From Bacteroidota bacterium (GTDB taxonomy: Bacteria; Bacteroidota; Bacteroidia; Chitinophagales; Chitinophagaceae): DNA of 64,000 bases. The DNA is taken from assembly GCA_020161435.1 (NCBI GenBank), contig JAIUNV010000003.1, forward strand, positions 62,001 to 126,000. The letters run 5' to 3'. A program made the position numbers and the translations under genes. Shown here piece after piece: positions 1 to 8,600 of this stretch. The notes under the pieces were generated by a model. The model was given only the letters and a program-made list of their open reading frames with translations. It did no database searches and was not told where the DNA came from. Positions within the stretch are counted from its first letter, which is position 1. Each line of letters starts with the position of its first letter.

Positions 1-492
1 AGCACTGCATTAATCATTTTGTGTGTGATTACTGTGCTGGTGAGCAGCTACTACATATTCAGCAATATCCGGTTATACAACAATGCCGCTGAAGTAGCCC
101 GTGTGGGCAAACAACAAATTGACCGCAGCCGTGCTGCAAACATTGGTGCATCGGGCAAGCAAGACCGGTACAATAAAGTGATGGAAGATGCACTGATGAT
201 GCTGGACGAAACCAAGCTTCGCCAGCAGGCAGTGGGTTTATTGGCAGGCAATTTGCTGACACTTGTTGCTGCCATCATCATGTTTACCCAGCGTCCCTGG
301 GGCTTTGGATTGTATGTAGCGGGTTCTTTGTTACACATTGGCACACCGCTGTATTTGTTTGGTGTCAATACTATTCCGGGCATTATTTCCGCAGTGGCGC
401 AAAGCATTTTTTCGGTAGCCTTTGTCATGATGTATGCCTTTCAACTTAAAGACATGCGGCCAAGAGAAATTGTAGATGACCTGATGTTGTAA
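1..492 (+). CDS. Multi-spanning membrane protein, 5'-truncated by window edge
   Basis: The reading frame is open from base 1 and ends in TAA at 490-492, so the true start lies upstream of the window. A TTG at 19 is only an internal codon. The visible 163 residues hold about four hydrophobic segments: one at the cut N-terminus, one near AVGLLAGNLL, one near WGFGLYVAGSLL and one near the C-terminus (FSVAFVMMYAF). A charged loop with KVMEDALMMLDE lies between the first and second. The short polar tail ends in DDLML. I do not recognise the family and assign no function. A strong hairpin terminator follows. The next gene, pdhB, is convergent, so this gene is the last of its transcription unit. Confidence 0.7.
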   Translation, partial: STALIILCVITVLVSSYYIFSNIRLYNNAAEVARVGKQQIDRSRAANIGASGKQDRYNKVMEDALMMLDETKLRQQAVGLLAGNLLTLVAAIIMFTQRPWGFGLYVAGSLLHIGTPLYLFGVNTIPGIISAVAQSIFSVAFVMMYAFQLKDMRPREIVDDLML

Positions 493-513
493 CAGAATAA
501 ATCGTAGCAATGC

Positions 514-551
514 AAAAGCGCCGTCATGAAATACATCATGACGGCGCTTTT
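514..551. terminator. Bidirectional intrinsic terminator
   Basis: A 16-bp perfect inverted repeat (514-529 with 536-551, core AAAGCGCCGTCATGA) has a 6-nt loop. It carries A residues on the left and T residues on the right, so it can act in both directions. It separates the plus-strand membrane protein from convergent pdhB. Confidence 0.85.
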
Positions 552-568
552 TATTTGACAGCAACAAT

Positions 569-1555
569 TTACTTTTTCATGTACAGCACATCTTTTACCA
601 GCTTTACGGTGCGGGGCACGTCGGGTATGGCCAATGCTGCCAGGTTGGGCGCATAGTGCATGGGGGCATCGACACTGGTAATACGCAGGATGGGTGCATC
701 GAGGTAATCAAAGGCTTCTTTCTGAATGCGGTAAGCTATTTCAGAAGAAACAGAGCACATAGGCCACTGCTCTTCTACAATTACCATACGGTTGGTTTTC
801 TTTACACTTTCTACCATGGTGTGCCAGTCCAGCGGACGAATGCTGCGCAGGTCAATTACTTCTGCACTAATGCCTTCTTTGGCCAGTTCATCAGCAGCGC
901 CCAGGGCAACTTTCACCATTTTGTTGTACGATACGATAGTAACATCGGTACCGGCACGTTTGATATCGGCTTTGCCAATTTCAATCAGGTATTCTTCTTC
1001 GGGCACTTCGCCTTTATCGCCATACATCACTTCACTTTCCATGAACATCACGGGGTTGTCGTCGCGGATGGCGGCTTTCATCAAACCCTTAGCATCGTAA
1101 GGAGTGCTGGGGCTGATAACTTTAATACCAGGAATATTGGCCAGATAGCTTTCGAAAGCAGTAGAGTGCTGAGCACCCAGCTGACCGGCGCTACCGTTGG
1201 GGCCACGAAATACGATTGGGCAACCTACCTGACCACCACTCATGGCCATCATTTTAGATGCAGTATTCAAAATCTGATCCAGTGGCAATACGGCAAAGTT
1301 CCAGGTCATGAATTCTACAATCGGACGCAAACCATTTTGCGCAGCGCCTACGGCAATAGCCGCAAAGCCCAGCTCTGCAATGGGCGTATCAATAATACGC
1401 TTGGGGCCAAATTCGGCCAGCATACCCTGGCTTACTTTATAGGCGCCATTGTACTCGGCCACTTCTTCACCCATCAGCAATACCCGCTCATCGCGGCGCA
1501 TTTCTTCACTCATGGCTTCGCGGAGTGCTTCTCTGAATGCTATTATACGTCCCAT
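569..1555 (-). CDS. pdhB: Pyruvate dehydrogenase E1 component, beta subunit
   Basis: The 328-residue protein has the length and layout of an E1-beta subunit of the 2-oxo-acid dehydrogenase complex. The transketolase-type pyrimidine-binding domain is at about residues 4-180 and the C-terminal transketolase domain at about 195-315. Recognisable stretches are the ThDP-activating glutamate region in LLMGEEVAEYNGAYKVSQG, FRGPNGSAGQLGAQHS and the C-terminal VDAPMHYAPNLA. With the alpha subunit it decarboxylates pyruvate and reductively acetylates the E2 lipoyl domain, feeding the TCA cycle. No alpha, E2 or E3 gene lies nearby, so the complex is split across loci. A branched-chain 2-oxo-acid E1-beta is the main alternative; the sequence reads more like PDH. 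The start is the ATG at 1555-1553. Confidence 0.93.
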   Translation of the reverse strand: MGRIIAFREALREAMSEEMRRDERVLLMGEEVAEYNGAYKVSQGMLAEFGPKRIIDTPIAELGFAAIAVGAAQNGLRPIVEFMTWNFAVLPLDQILNTASKMMAMSGGQVGCPIVFRGPNGSAGQLGAQHSTAFESYLANIPGIKVISPSTPYDAKGLMKAAIRDDNPVMFMESEVMYGDKGEVPEEEYLIEIGKADIKRAGTDVTIVSYNKMVKVALGAADELAKEGISAEVIDLRSIRPLDWHTMVESVKKTNRMVIVEEQWPMCSVSSEIAYRIQKEAFDYLDAPILRITSVDAPMHYAPNLAALAIPDVPRTVKLVKDVLYMKK

Positions 1556-1642
1556 GCTTAGTTTCTCTGCTTTTTAGGATGGCAAAAGTAAAGGCTGGGG
1601 GGCAAAAAGAAAATTTTGATTAACCGCAATCGTGCCCACAAA

Positions 1643-1669
1643 AAAAGCCGGCTGTAAAAGCCGGCTTTT
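1643..1669 (-). terminator. Intrinsic terminator of the TonB/FAS1 unit
   Basis: The inverted repeat AAAAGCCGGC (1643-1652) / GCCGGCTTTT (1660-1669) lies just past the stop codon of the FAS1 lipoprotein on the minus strand. On that strand it is followed by a U-rich run (1637-1646 reads AAAA on plus). Confidence 0.8.
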
Positions 1670-1687
1670 CTATACGCTGGTAAATGA

Positions 1688-2764
1688 TTATTGTGGCAGT
1701 AATACTGCATCAACCACATGTACCACACCATTGATGGCGTTGATATTGGGTGTAACCACAGTAGCTGAATATGGAGTCGGCGGGGTGGTAGGCAATACAT
1801 TGCCTGGTCCGCGAACAGTAACTGTTCCACCTGTTACATTTATTTGCTGTGCTACCCCCATAATGCTGGCTGCGGTACTGTTACCTGCTGCCAGGTTTAC
1901 AGAAAATGCACGGCTACCCAACACGTGGAAGGCCACAATACCCCAAACAGTTTCGGTAGGCAAGGCATTGATAGTGGTAATATCTGTAGGCAAGCCCAAC
2001 GCTGTAAACAGGTTTTGGAAAGCCTGATTGGTAGGCGCAAATACAGTAAGGTTGGCAGCAGCATTGCTCAAAACAGGAATGAGTTTTGGAGCACCAGCTG
2101 GCGGACCAGCATCGGCACGTTGCAAGGCTGCCATCAGGTAAGTAAGATTGCTATTGGCTGCAGCCACCTGAGCAATTACTTGTGATGGTGGAAAAAATAC
2201 TCTGGATATATCATGTATCACGCCGTTTGAGGCGTCAATATCTGTAGCCTTAATAGCTATGTCGTTGAACCAGGCACCGCCGGTGCGACGGCTGGGGAAC
2301 ACAGGCATGCGGTACGGAATAGGTGGCGTAGAAGACAGCACCAAACCGCTTTGCAGGTACATATTAGGGAATGCCGTGCTCAGGTCTGCAGCTTTCAACT
2401 CAACACCCGGAATAACATGGGCATTTACAATGGATGCAACTGTAGCAGCAGGCAAGCCACCAACTACGGTTTCGTTAGGAATACCGCTGGCAATAAACGC
2501 ATCATTATCCGGTGCAAAAACGGTGTATACTGCAGAAGCATCTGAAGGATTGAACGTAAGCGCAGTACCGGCACGGGTAATGGCTGCACGTAAAATGGAA
2601 TATTTAGCATTGCCTGCAAGCAGCTGCGTAATGGTTTGGCCAGTGGGTGCTGGCGGTACGATTGGTGTAGCCTTCGGCAATTCTTTATTGCACGAAGACA
2701 GCATAGCAGCTCCCGCTACAAGTACGGTTGCTGTGCCCCACCATTTGCTGAAAATATTTTTCAT
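1688..2764 (-). CDS. Lipoprotein with two fasciclin (FAS1) domains
   Basis: This 358-residue protein starts with a lipoprotein signal peptide with lipobox LSSC (Cys25), so it is probably anchored in the outer membrane. Two FAS1 repeats follow at about residues 45-195 and 200-357. Each shows the typical H1/H2 signatures (TVFAPDNDAF and GVIHDISRVFFPP; TVFAPTNQAF and GVVHVVDAVLLPQ). FAS1 domains are adhesion or ligand-binding modules. The gene lies 31 bp downstream of a TonB-dependent receptor on the same strand and is followed by a terminator, so the two are probably one operon. By analogy with SusC/SusD pairs, the FAS1 lipoprotein may act as surface partner of the receptor. That role is inference; the ligand is unknown. 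Confidence 0.9.
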   Translation of the reverse strand: MKNIFSKWWGTATVLVAGAAMLSSCNKELPKATPIVPPAPTGQTITQLLAGNAKYSILRAAITRAGTALTFNPSDASAVYTVFAPDNDAFIASGIPNETVVGGLPAATVASIVNAHVIPGVELKAADLSTAFPNMYLQSGLVLSSTPPIPYRMPVFPSRRTGGAWFNDIAIKATDIDASNGVIHDISRVFFPPSQVIAQVAAANSNLTYLMAALQRADAGPPAGAPKLIPVLSNAAANLTVFAPTNQAFQNLFTALGLPTDITTINALPTETVWGIVAFHVLGSRAFSVNLAAGNSTAASIMGVAQQINVTGGTVTVRGPGNVLPTTPPTPYSATVVTPNINAINGVVHVVDAVLLPQ

Positions 2765-2795
2765 ACAGAAGTAGTTTTAAAACGTTGGGGTTGAA

Positions 2796-5492
2796 TTACA
2801 AAACATTGTAGGCGAAACTTACGTAGTACAGGCCACCAATGCTTGGGTTGGCTACAGCTGTACGGTAGTAAGAGTTCAACAAGTTGTTGGCACCTACTTT
2901 GATAACCGATTTGATTTTTGGCGCTTTGAAGTTTACGCTGGCATCCACTGTGTGGTACGCTGGTAATTGCCCCTGAATGAAATCACTCTCATAAAAGAAT
3001 GCTTCCTGCCAACGCCAGGTAAGGTTAAAGCCAACCAGTTTTTTAGCACCAAATCCGGTATTGCCAATCGATACGTTTGTACGGTACTTAGGCGCATTGA
3101 AGAAGGCACGGAAACCAGCCGGCACATCATTCAACACATCAGATGAAGCGTTCAAACCGAGGGTGAAACCCACAGGCAACAGGTAATCGATGCTGGCCCC
3201 CCAACCGTAGGTTTTTACATTGCCGGGAGCATTAACCACCAGGCTAAAGCCCTGCGATGCGCCACCTTGTGATGGAACGCCACTGGCAAACTGAATACCA
3301 TCGCGACGGCTGAGGAAGTTTTGATAAGTTCCTACATAACCGTACACATCAAACAGCAACTTGCCCTTTACCACTGTTTTGTAACCCAGCTCGAAAGAGG
3401 TTACGCTTTCTGGCTTGGTTTGTACATATTGAATGCGTTCGCTGAGGTTGGTGGGGTTGTATGCAGGGTTGCTGATAAGGTTATACTTTTCATACAAAGC
3501 CCTGTTTTCGCCCAGCAAAATACCGGTACCCACGTTCAGGTTGATCCACTGCTGCTGAGTAGAGGGGAAACGATACGCTGTTTGATAAGAAAAACGAATA
3601 TTGTGGTTTTTGGCAGGTTTGAAGAGAGCTGTAACCCGTGGTGTAAAGCGACCTTCGAAGTTTTCGTTTTTGTCGTAACGGCCCGATGCCAGCAAACGCA
3701 GTTTTTCGTCGAAGAAAGACTTGGCAATTTGGATATAGCCGCCAATTTCATTGATTTTGATTGGCTCACCTACTTTGTCGGCAAACAAGGTACCCTGGCT
3801 ATTGAGCACATATTGCTTCCAGTTGCCACCCACCATAATGTCGGCAAACTTGATGATGTCGGCAAAGTTGTACTGACCTTCTACCATGTACAAATCACTG
3901 CGGTCGAGGAACAACCCGCCTTGTGGAATTGGCCTGCGACGAACCTGATCGAAAATAGTACGGAACTGTTGAGTACCTGCAGCAGGACGACCAGCATCGG
4001 CAACACCACGGGCTATGTTGTGGGCTTCCAAATCAGGACGACCACCCAACTTTGCATTCATGTATGCAATGGCATACTCAGGATACCAGGTGGTGCTGGG
4101 CTTCCAGGCTTCGTTGAATAGCTGTGAAGTAACAGTAAGGTTGTACGATTCGCCAGAGTTTTCCTGTGTGGTAAAGCCACGGAGGAACCAGTTTTTACCC
4201 TGGAACTCAAGTTTGTACTGACCAATTTTAAAATCTTTCAAAGAGTAGCGCTGGCTTCCGGTGTACACACTGTTGCCCGTACCCCAGTGGCCGGCCAAAA
4301 TGGCTTCAACATTCTTAGCAATTTTATAGTGCATGGCACCAGAAAACTTGAAGTTGAAAGTATTCGGATTGGTCACTTCTTTTTCAGTATAGCCAGTGCG
4401 GCTTACAGGAATATTGGTAGGTAATGTATTGATATACCCTTGCCAGAACGGAGCCTGAGCACCTATCAGATTTAATACGCTACGTAGGTTAGTGCTGGTT
4501 TCATCGCCATACACGTTTACACCATCATAGTTAGGATCGGTGTTGCGGGTACCATCTACCAAAGAACCTGAGGTTGAACCTACCCTGCGGTAGTTGCGCA
4601 TGTCATCTGCCAACCAGTCTTTGGCTTGTATAAATTCGGCACCAATTTTATAAGCAAATTTTTCGCTTACTTTTTTGCCATAACGCACCGCCCAGTTGTG
4701 ATAGCCCGATGTAGGCCGCTGGCTACGGTCGGTGTGCATCAAACCGGTTTTAATCTGGAAAGACAGGCCCTGATATTTAAAGGGGTTTTTACCATTGATG
4801 AGGATGGTACCGTTCATACCGCCGGGGCCGTACAAAGCAGAAGAAGCACCCTGTAGCAGTTCGAAGTTGTCTACATCCAGTTCGGTAAGGCCGATAACGC
4901 TACCCACCGAAAAGTTAAGACCCGGTGCCTGGTTATCCATGCCATCCATCATTTGGTTTACACGGGTGTTACCGCTACCATTGAAACCACGAGTGGCTGG
5001 GGTTTTAAATGTAAGAGAGCTGGTTACTACGTCAACACCCTTGAGGTTGCTGATCATGTCGTAGTAGTTGGCTGCAGGTGCATTGCGAATGGCAGTGTTG
5101 CCCACCCGCTCAATACTTACCGGCGATTCTAAAATGCGGGAAGGCGTTCGGGTGGCACTCACCACAACCTCCTGCCCCAGCGCAGAGCTTTGTTCCAATT
5201 GAACTTCGTTACCCTCTGCCTGCGTAACCGTAATGGTTTTGGTGGCAAAGTTGACAGCGGATATTTCCAGTGTGACAGGAAGGGATTGTGAGGTGGAGAG
5301 TGTGAAGTTTCCTTTATCATCTGTGTAGGTACCAATGTTGGTGCCTTTAATTACAACAGATACTGCGGAAATGGTCCCTTTCGTGGTGGCGTCTTTTACG
5401 GTGCCCTTTATGGTCACCGCCTGAGCGATGGCTGCAATCGTGAATGCATTTACCATGATCAGCACTGCCACTAGTGGTAGCACTTTTCTCAT
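2796..5492 (-). CDS. TonB-dependent outer-membrane receptor
   Basis: The 898-residue product has a Sec signal peptide (about 1-23, ending in AIAQA). A carboxypeptidase-regulatory-like beta-sandwich follows at about 25-105 (VTIKGTVKDATTKGTISAV). Next come a plug domain at about 115-235 (RNAPAANYYDMISNLKGVDVV and the GPGGMNGTILINGKNP region) and a long beta barrel to the C-terminus, which ends in an aromatic/hydrophobic strand (YVSFAYNVL). It should import a ligand across the outer membrane using TonB-ExbBD energy. It lacks the length (over 1000) and the SusD neighbour of a classic SusC. It is followed after 31 bp by a two-domain FAS1 lipoprotein. The substrate cannot be read from the sequence. 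The ATG start at 5492 is fixed by the signal peptide. Confidence 0.92.
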   Translation of the reverse strand: MRKVLPLVAVLIMVNAFTIAAIAQAVTIKGTVKDATTKGTISAVSVVIKGTNIGTYTDDKGNFTLSTSQSLPVTLEISAVNFATKTITVTQAEGNEVQLEQSSALGQEVVVSATRTPSRILESPVSIERVGNTAIRNAPAANYYDMISNLKGVDVVTSSLTFKTPATRGFNGSGNTRVNQMMDGMDNQAPGLNFSVGSVIGLTELDVDNFELLQGASSALYGPGGMNGTILINGKNPFKYQGLSFQIKTGLMHTDRSQRPTSGYHNWAVRYGKKVSEKFAYKIGAEFIQAKDWLADDMRNYRRVGSTSGSLVDGTRNTDPNYDGVNVYGDETSTNLRSVLNLIGAQAPFWQGYINTLPTNIPVSRTGYTEKEVTNPNTFNFKFSGAMHYKIAKNVEAILAGHWGTGNSVYTGSQRYSLKDFKIGQYKLEFQGKNWFLRGFTTQENSGESYNLTVTSQLFNEAWKPSTTWYPEYAIAYMNAKLGGRPDLEAHNIARGVADAGRPAAGTQQFRTIFDQVRRRPIPQGGLFLDRSDLYMVEGQYNFADIIKFADIMVGGNWKQYVLNSQGTLFADKVGEPIKINEIGGYIQIAKSFFDEKLRLLASGRYDKNENFEGRFTPRVTALFKPAKNHNIRFSYQTAYRFPSTQQQWINLNVGTGILLGENRALYEKYNLISNPAYNPTNLSERIQYVQTKPESVTSFELGYKTVVKGKLLFDVYGYVGTYQNFLSRRDGIQFASGVPSQGGASQGFSLVVNAPGNVKTYGWGASIDYLLPVGFTLGLNASSDVLNDVPAGFRAFFNAPKYRTNVSIGNTGFGAKKLVGFNLTWRWQEAFFYESDFIQGQLPAYHTVDASVNFKAPKIKSVIKVGANNLLNSYYRTAVANPSIGGLYYVSFAYNVL

Positions 5493-5646
5493 AAGTATGT
5501 TTTTTATCTAAGCAAATATGGGGGTTTTAGGTACAATTGTGACACATACTTTACAAATGGTTTTAACCAATGCACAGCTTATGCAGATTTATGCGAAAAC
5601 TTAAAGTGAAGATGCAGTAACCAAGCGAATCGTTTTTCTTTGCGGC

Positions 5647-6573
5647 ATGAGCAATCTTACCATTTCTAATACTACCGCCTATTACAAAGGAAAGGTGCGG
5701 GATGTTTACAGCATCGGTCAAAACTTACTGGTGATGGTGGCCAGCAACCGCATTTCCGCCTTCGATGTGATTTTACCAAAACCCATCCCCTACAAAGGAC
5801 AGGTGCTGAACCAGATAGCGGCCCACATGCTGCAAGCCACGGCCGACATTTGCCCCAACTGGCTGCTCGATGTACCGGCACCGAATGTGAGCATTGGCAA
5901 ACGTTGCGTTCCCTTTCGGGTAGAAATGGTGGTGCGGGGCAACCTCACCGGCCATGCCTGGCGCACCTACAACAGCGGCCTTCGTACCCTTTGCGGCGTG
6001 GCACTGCCCGAGGGCATGAAAGAAAATGATTACTTCCCCACACCCATTATTACACCCAGTACCAAGGCCGAAGCTGGCCACGATGAAGACATCAGCCGCG
6101 AAGACATCATTGCACAAGGCATTGTAAATGCCGAGGACTATGCGGTGCTGGAGCAATACACATTGGCATTGTTTGAAAGAGGCAAAGCCATTGCAGCCAA
6201 GCAAGGATTGATACTGGTGGATACCAAATATGAGTTTGGAAAAATTGGCGACACCATCTACCTGATGGATGAAATTCATACCCCCGATAGCAGCCGCTAT
6301 TTTTATGCCGATGGCTTTGAAGAAAGACAAGCCGCTGGCGAAAAGCAACAGCAACTCAGCAAAGAGTTTGTGCGGGAATGGCTCATCGCCAACAACTTCA
6401 TGGGTAAAGAAGGCCAAACCGTGCCGGAAATGACTGATGAATGGATTGACACCATTAGCCAGCGTTACATTACCCTGTACGAAAAAGTAGTGGGTGAAAA
6501 ATTTGTACCCCAAGCATGGAGCGATGAAGCAACAGTAGAAGCTATCGAAGCTTCGCTGGCAAAGTTGCAATAA
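5647..6573 (+). CDS. purC: Phosphoribosylaminoimidazole-succinocarboxamide (SAICAR) synthase
   Basis: This enzyme of de novo purine synthesis joins aspartate to CAIR using ATP, in the cytoplasm. The 308-residue length matches the longer bacterial/yeast-like SAICAR synthases. Both family signatures are visible: [14 protein letters not shown] (signature 1) and [29 protein letters not shown] (signature 2 region, split here for description). The N-terminus [27 protein letters not shown] is the ATP-grasp-like start of the fold. The gene stands alone, divergent from the TonB receptor and convergent with trhO, with a strong terminator behind it. Confidence in the assignment is very high. Confidence 0.97.
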   Translation: MSNLTISNTTAYYKGKVRDVYSIGQNLLVMVASNRISAFDVILPKPIPYKGQVLNQIAAHMLQATADICPNWLLDVPAPNVSIGKRCVPFRVEMVVRGNLTGHAWRTYNSGLRTLCGVALPEGMKENDYFPTPIITPSTKAEAGHDEDISREDIIAQGIVNAEDYAVLEQYTLALFERGKAIAAKQGLILVDTKYEFGKIGDTIYLMDEIHTPDSSRYFYADGFEERQAAGEKQQQLSKEFVREWLIANNFMGKEGQTVPEMTDEWIDTISQRYITLYEKVVGEKFVPQAWSDEATVEAIEASLAKLQ

Positions 6574-6632
6574 GGATTAACTGCTACTGAAATACAGATA
6601 CGTTACTTTGCGATAATAGTTTACTGAATAGC

Positions 6633-6667
6633 AAAGGGAGTCATTCAAATATTGAATGACTCCCTTT
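6633..6667. terminator. Intrinsic terminator after purC
   Basis: A 16-bp perfect inverted repeat (6633-6648 with 6652-6667, core AAAGGGAGTCATTCAA) has a 3-nt loop and is followed by TTTTTG. The next gene is convergent, so the terminator may serve both sides. Confidence 0.88.
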
Positions 6668-6745
6668 TTGTATTGAATACTTCAATCCATCCTCTTATCT
6701 GATGGAAAACGAAATGCCAGAAAGAAAAAATCCTCACCCGCCTTT

Positions 6746-6812
6746 CTAACATCCAACATCAGTCATCTAACAACTCTTCCCATCAACAACCAACTATCAT
6801 CTACCATCTAAT
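6746..6812. repeat. Degenerate CATCTAAC-type short tandem repeat
   Basis: This stretch is built from imperfect 8-9-nt units resembling CATCTAAC, ACATCCA, CATCAAC and TATCATCTAC. It sits between the purC terminator and the end of trhO and runs a few codons into the 3' end of trhO. It encodes nothing recognisable. Confidence 0.5.
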
Positions 6813-7834
6813 CTCGGTCTCAACCGCTCCCGGCTCTTGCTGAAAATATGAGCCCCATTGTCTTTGCCTTTGCGCAATTCTTTTTGTGCTTCTTCGGGTA
6901 AATGAATCACTTCCTGGCAAGCTGTACTGCAGCAGCCTTCATAGGTTGCTTTGCAAGCATCGCATTGTATAAACAGCAGGTGGCAGGCATCGTTGGCGCA
7001 GTTGGTATGCGTGTCAGCGGGCTGTCCGCACTGGTGGCATTTTGCAATCACATCTTCTGTAACTCTTTCGCCCAGGCGATTATCGAACACAAAGTTTTTA
7101 CCAATAAACTTTTGCTCCAGTCCTTGTTCTTTTACCTGATGCACATAGTTGATGATACCACCTTCAATGTGAAACACATTTTTAAAACCACGGTGCAGCA
7201 TGTACGCACTGGCCTTCTCGCAGCGGATACCGCCGGTGCAATACATAATCACGGGCTTGTCTTCGCGGCCCTTCATCATGTCTACCGCCATGGGTAGTTG
7301 CTCCCGAAAAGTATCGCTGGGTATTTCAATGGCGTTATCAAAATGGCCCACTTCGTACTCGTAATGGTTGCGCATGTCAATCACCAAAACGTCGGGGTTT
7401 TGCATGAGTTCATTTACTTCTTTCGCCTTCAGGTACTTCCCTTTTCGCTCCATGCTGAAGTTGGGATCATCAATACCATCGGCTACAATTTTATCCCGCA
7501 CTTTTATACGCAGCACCCAAAAACTTTTACCGTCATCTTCTACAGCAATGTTCAGGCGCATGCCATTCATCCATTCGTAACTGTACAGGTATTGCCGCAA
7601 TGCATCAAAGTTGGAAGAAGGCACACTGATTTGTGCATTGATGCCTTCATGTGCCACATAAATGCGGCCAAACACTTTGAGGGCATGCAGTCCCTTCCAA
7701 AGCTCATCCCGAAATGCCTGCGGATTGGCAATAGGATGGTACATGTAAAAACTGATGGTAGTACGCGGCTCGGTTTCTTGCATCAGCCGCTCTTTGAGTT
7801 CCTTGTTGGAAACCCGGTTGTGGAGTAACGCCAT
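6797..7834 (-). CDS. trhO: tRNA uridine(34) hydroxylase, rhodanese family
   Basis: This is a YceA/TrhO-type protein, which uses O2 to hydroxylate U34 in the wobble position of certain tRNAs, the first step to (m)cmo5U. An acylphosphatase-like N-terminal domain (about 25-115, [16 protein letters not shown]) precedes the rhodanese domain (about 130-230). The rhodanese domain has [16 protein letters not shown] and the active-site loop [12 protein letters not shown] with its catalytic cysteine. A Cys-rich C-terminal tail ([20 protein letters not shown], then CDAC and CCSTAC) may bind zinc. I use the ATG at 7834. The frame also has a TTG two codons earlier. The gene stands alone and converges on purC. 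Confidence 0.93.
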   Translation of the reverse strand: MALLHNRVSNKELKERLMQETEPRTTISFYMYHPIANPQAFRDELWKGLHALKVFGRIYVAHEGINAQISVPSSNFDALRQYLYSYEWMNGMRLNIAVEDDGKSFWVLRIKVRDKIVADGIDDPNFSMERKGKYLKAKEVNELMQNPDVLVIDMRNHYEYEVGHFDNAIEIPSDTFREQLPMAVDMMKGREDKPVIMYCTGGIRCEKASAYMLHRGFKNVFHIEGGIINYVHQVKEQGLEQKFIGKNFVFDNRLGERVTEDVIAKCHQCGQPADTHTNCANDACHLLFIQCDACKATYEGCCSTACQEVIHLPEEAQKELRKGKDNGAHIFSKSRERLRPRLDGR

Positions 7835-8063
7835 GGTCAATAAAATTTTAAGGTCACGCCGAAGCGAGATGTTGCATCCAACGCCAGTTGCAGGCTGGCC
7901 AAAATTTTTGGAAACGCCGCGAAGATACAGGATGCTGATAAAGAAGATTCAGCTTGCACCCACAGATAGTTGGCGGTGCAGTATCTTTCAATATTGACAA
8001 TGCGGACCTGTAGCTTGTGCATCAATACAGCAACCATTCCCATTCTTGTAAAAATTATTGCTT

Positions 8064-8540
8064 ATGCAACCCCTTCTTCCAGCACAAATAGCTGTTCATT
8101 TTCAGCAAGTATACCATGGTGGCAACTGGGCCAGCAGTCATTACAAAGCCGTGATGGCTGATGTTGACTGGACGATGGCCAACCAAACTATGGGCGGTTG
8201 CAACAGCATTGCCAGCTTGTTTTTTCACACGCAATATTACATTGGCATTGTGCTTAAAGTATTGCAGGGCGGACCACTGCAAGGCAGCGACAAAGAAAGT
8301 TTTGTACACCCGCCTGTACACAATGAAGCAGAATGGGAAGCCTACAAAACACAAGCCTGGCAGCAAGCTGAGGCATTTGCAGCGGCATTGGCCAATTTGC
8401 CGGAATGCCAATTGTGGCAAGACTTCATCAAACCAGCATACCATACTTACTACTGGCAAATGCATGGACTGATTGAGCACTTGCATTATCACCTCGGGCA
8501 AATTGTTGTGCTCAAAAAAATACTCCGCCATCAGGCATGA
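8064..8540 (+). CDS. DinB-like four-helix-bundle protein
   Basis: The 158-residue protein resembles the DinB/DUF1572 superfamily of metal-binding four-helix bundles. A histidine sits early in a helix near SLFFHTQYYIG and two more near the end in HGLIEHLHYHLGQIVVLK. This matches the usual three-His metal site. Family members include bacillithiol or mycothiol S-transferases and uncharacterised damage-inducible proteins, so the exact reaction is open. The ATG at 8064 is preferred over an upstream in-frame TTG at 8058. The gene lies 60 bp upstream of the PL26-like gene on the same strand, but no functional link is apparent. Confidence 0.75.
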   Translation: MQPLLPAQIAVHFQQVYHGGNWASSHYKAVMADVDWTMANQTMGGCNSIASLFFHTQYYIGIVLKVLQGGPLQGSDKESFVHPPVHNEAEWEAYKTQAWQQAEAFAAALANLPECQLWQDFIKPAYHTYYWQMHGLIEHLHYHLGQIVVLKKILRHQA

Positions 8541-8600
8541 CAGACACGGACAGACAGCCCGGTTGCAATGTGCAAATTTGATACACGTAAATGCTTTGCC

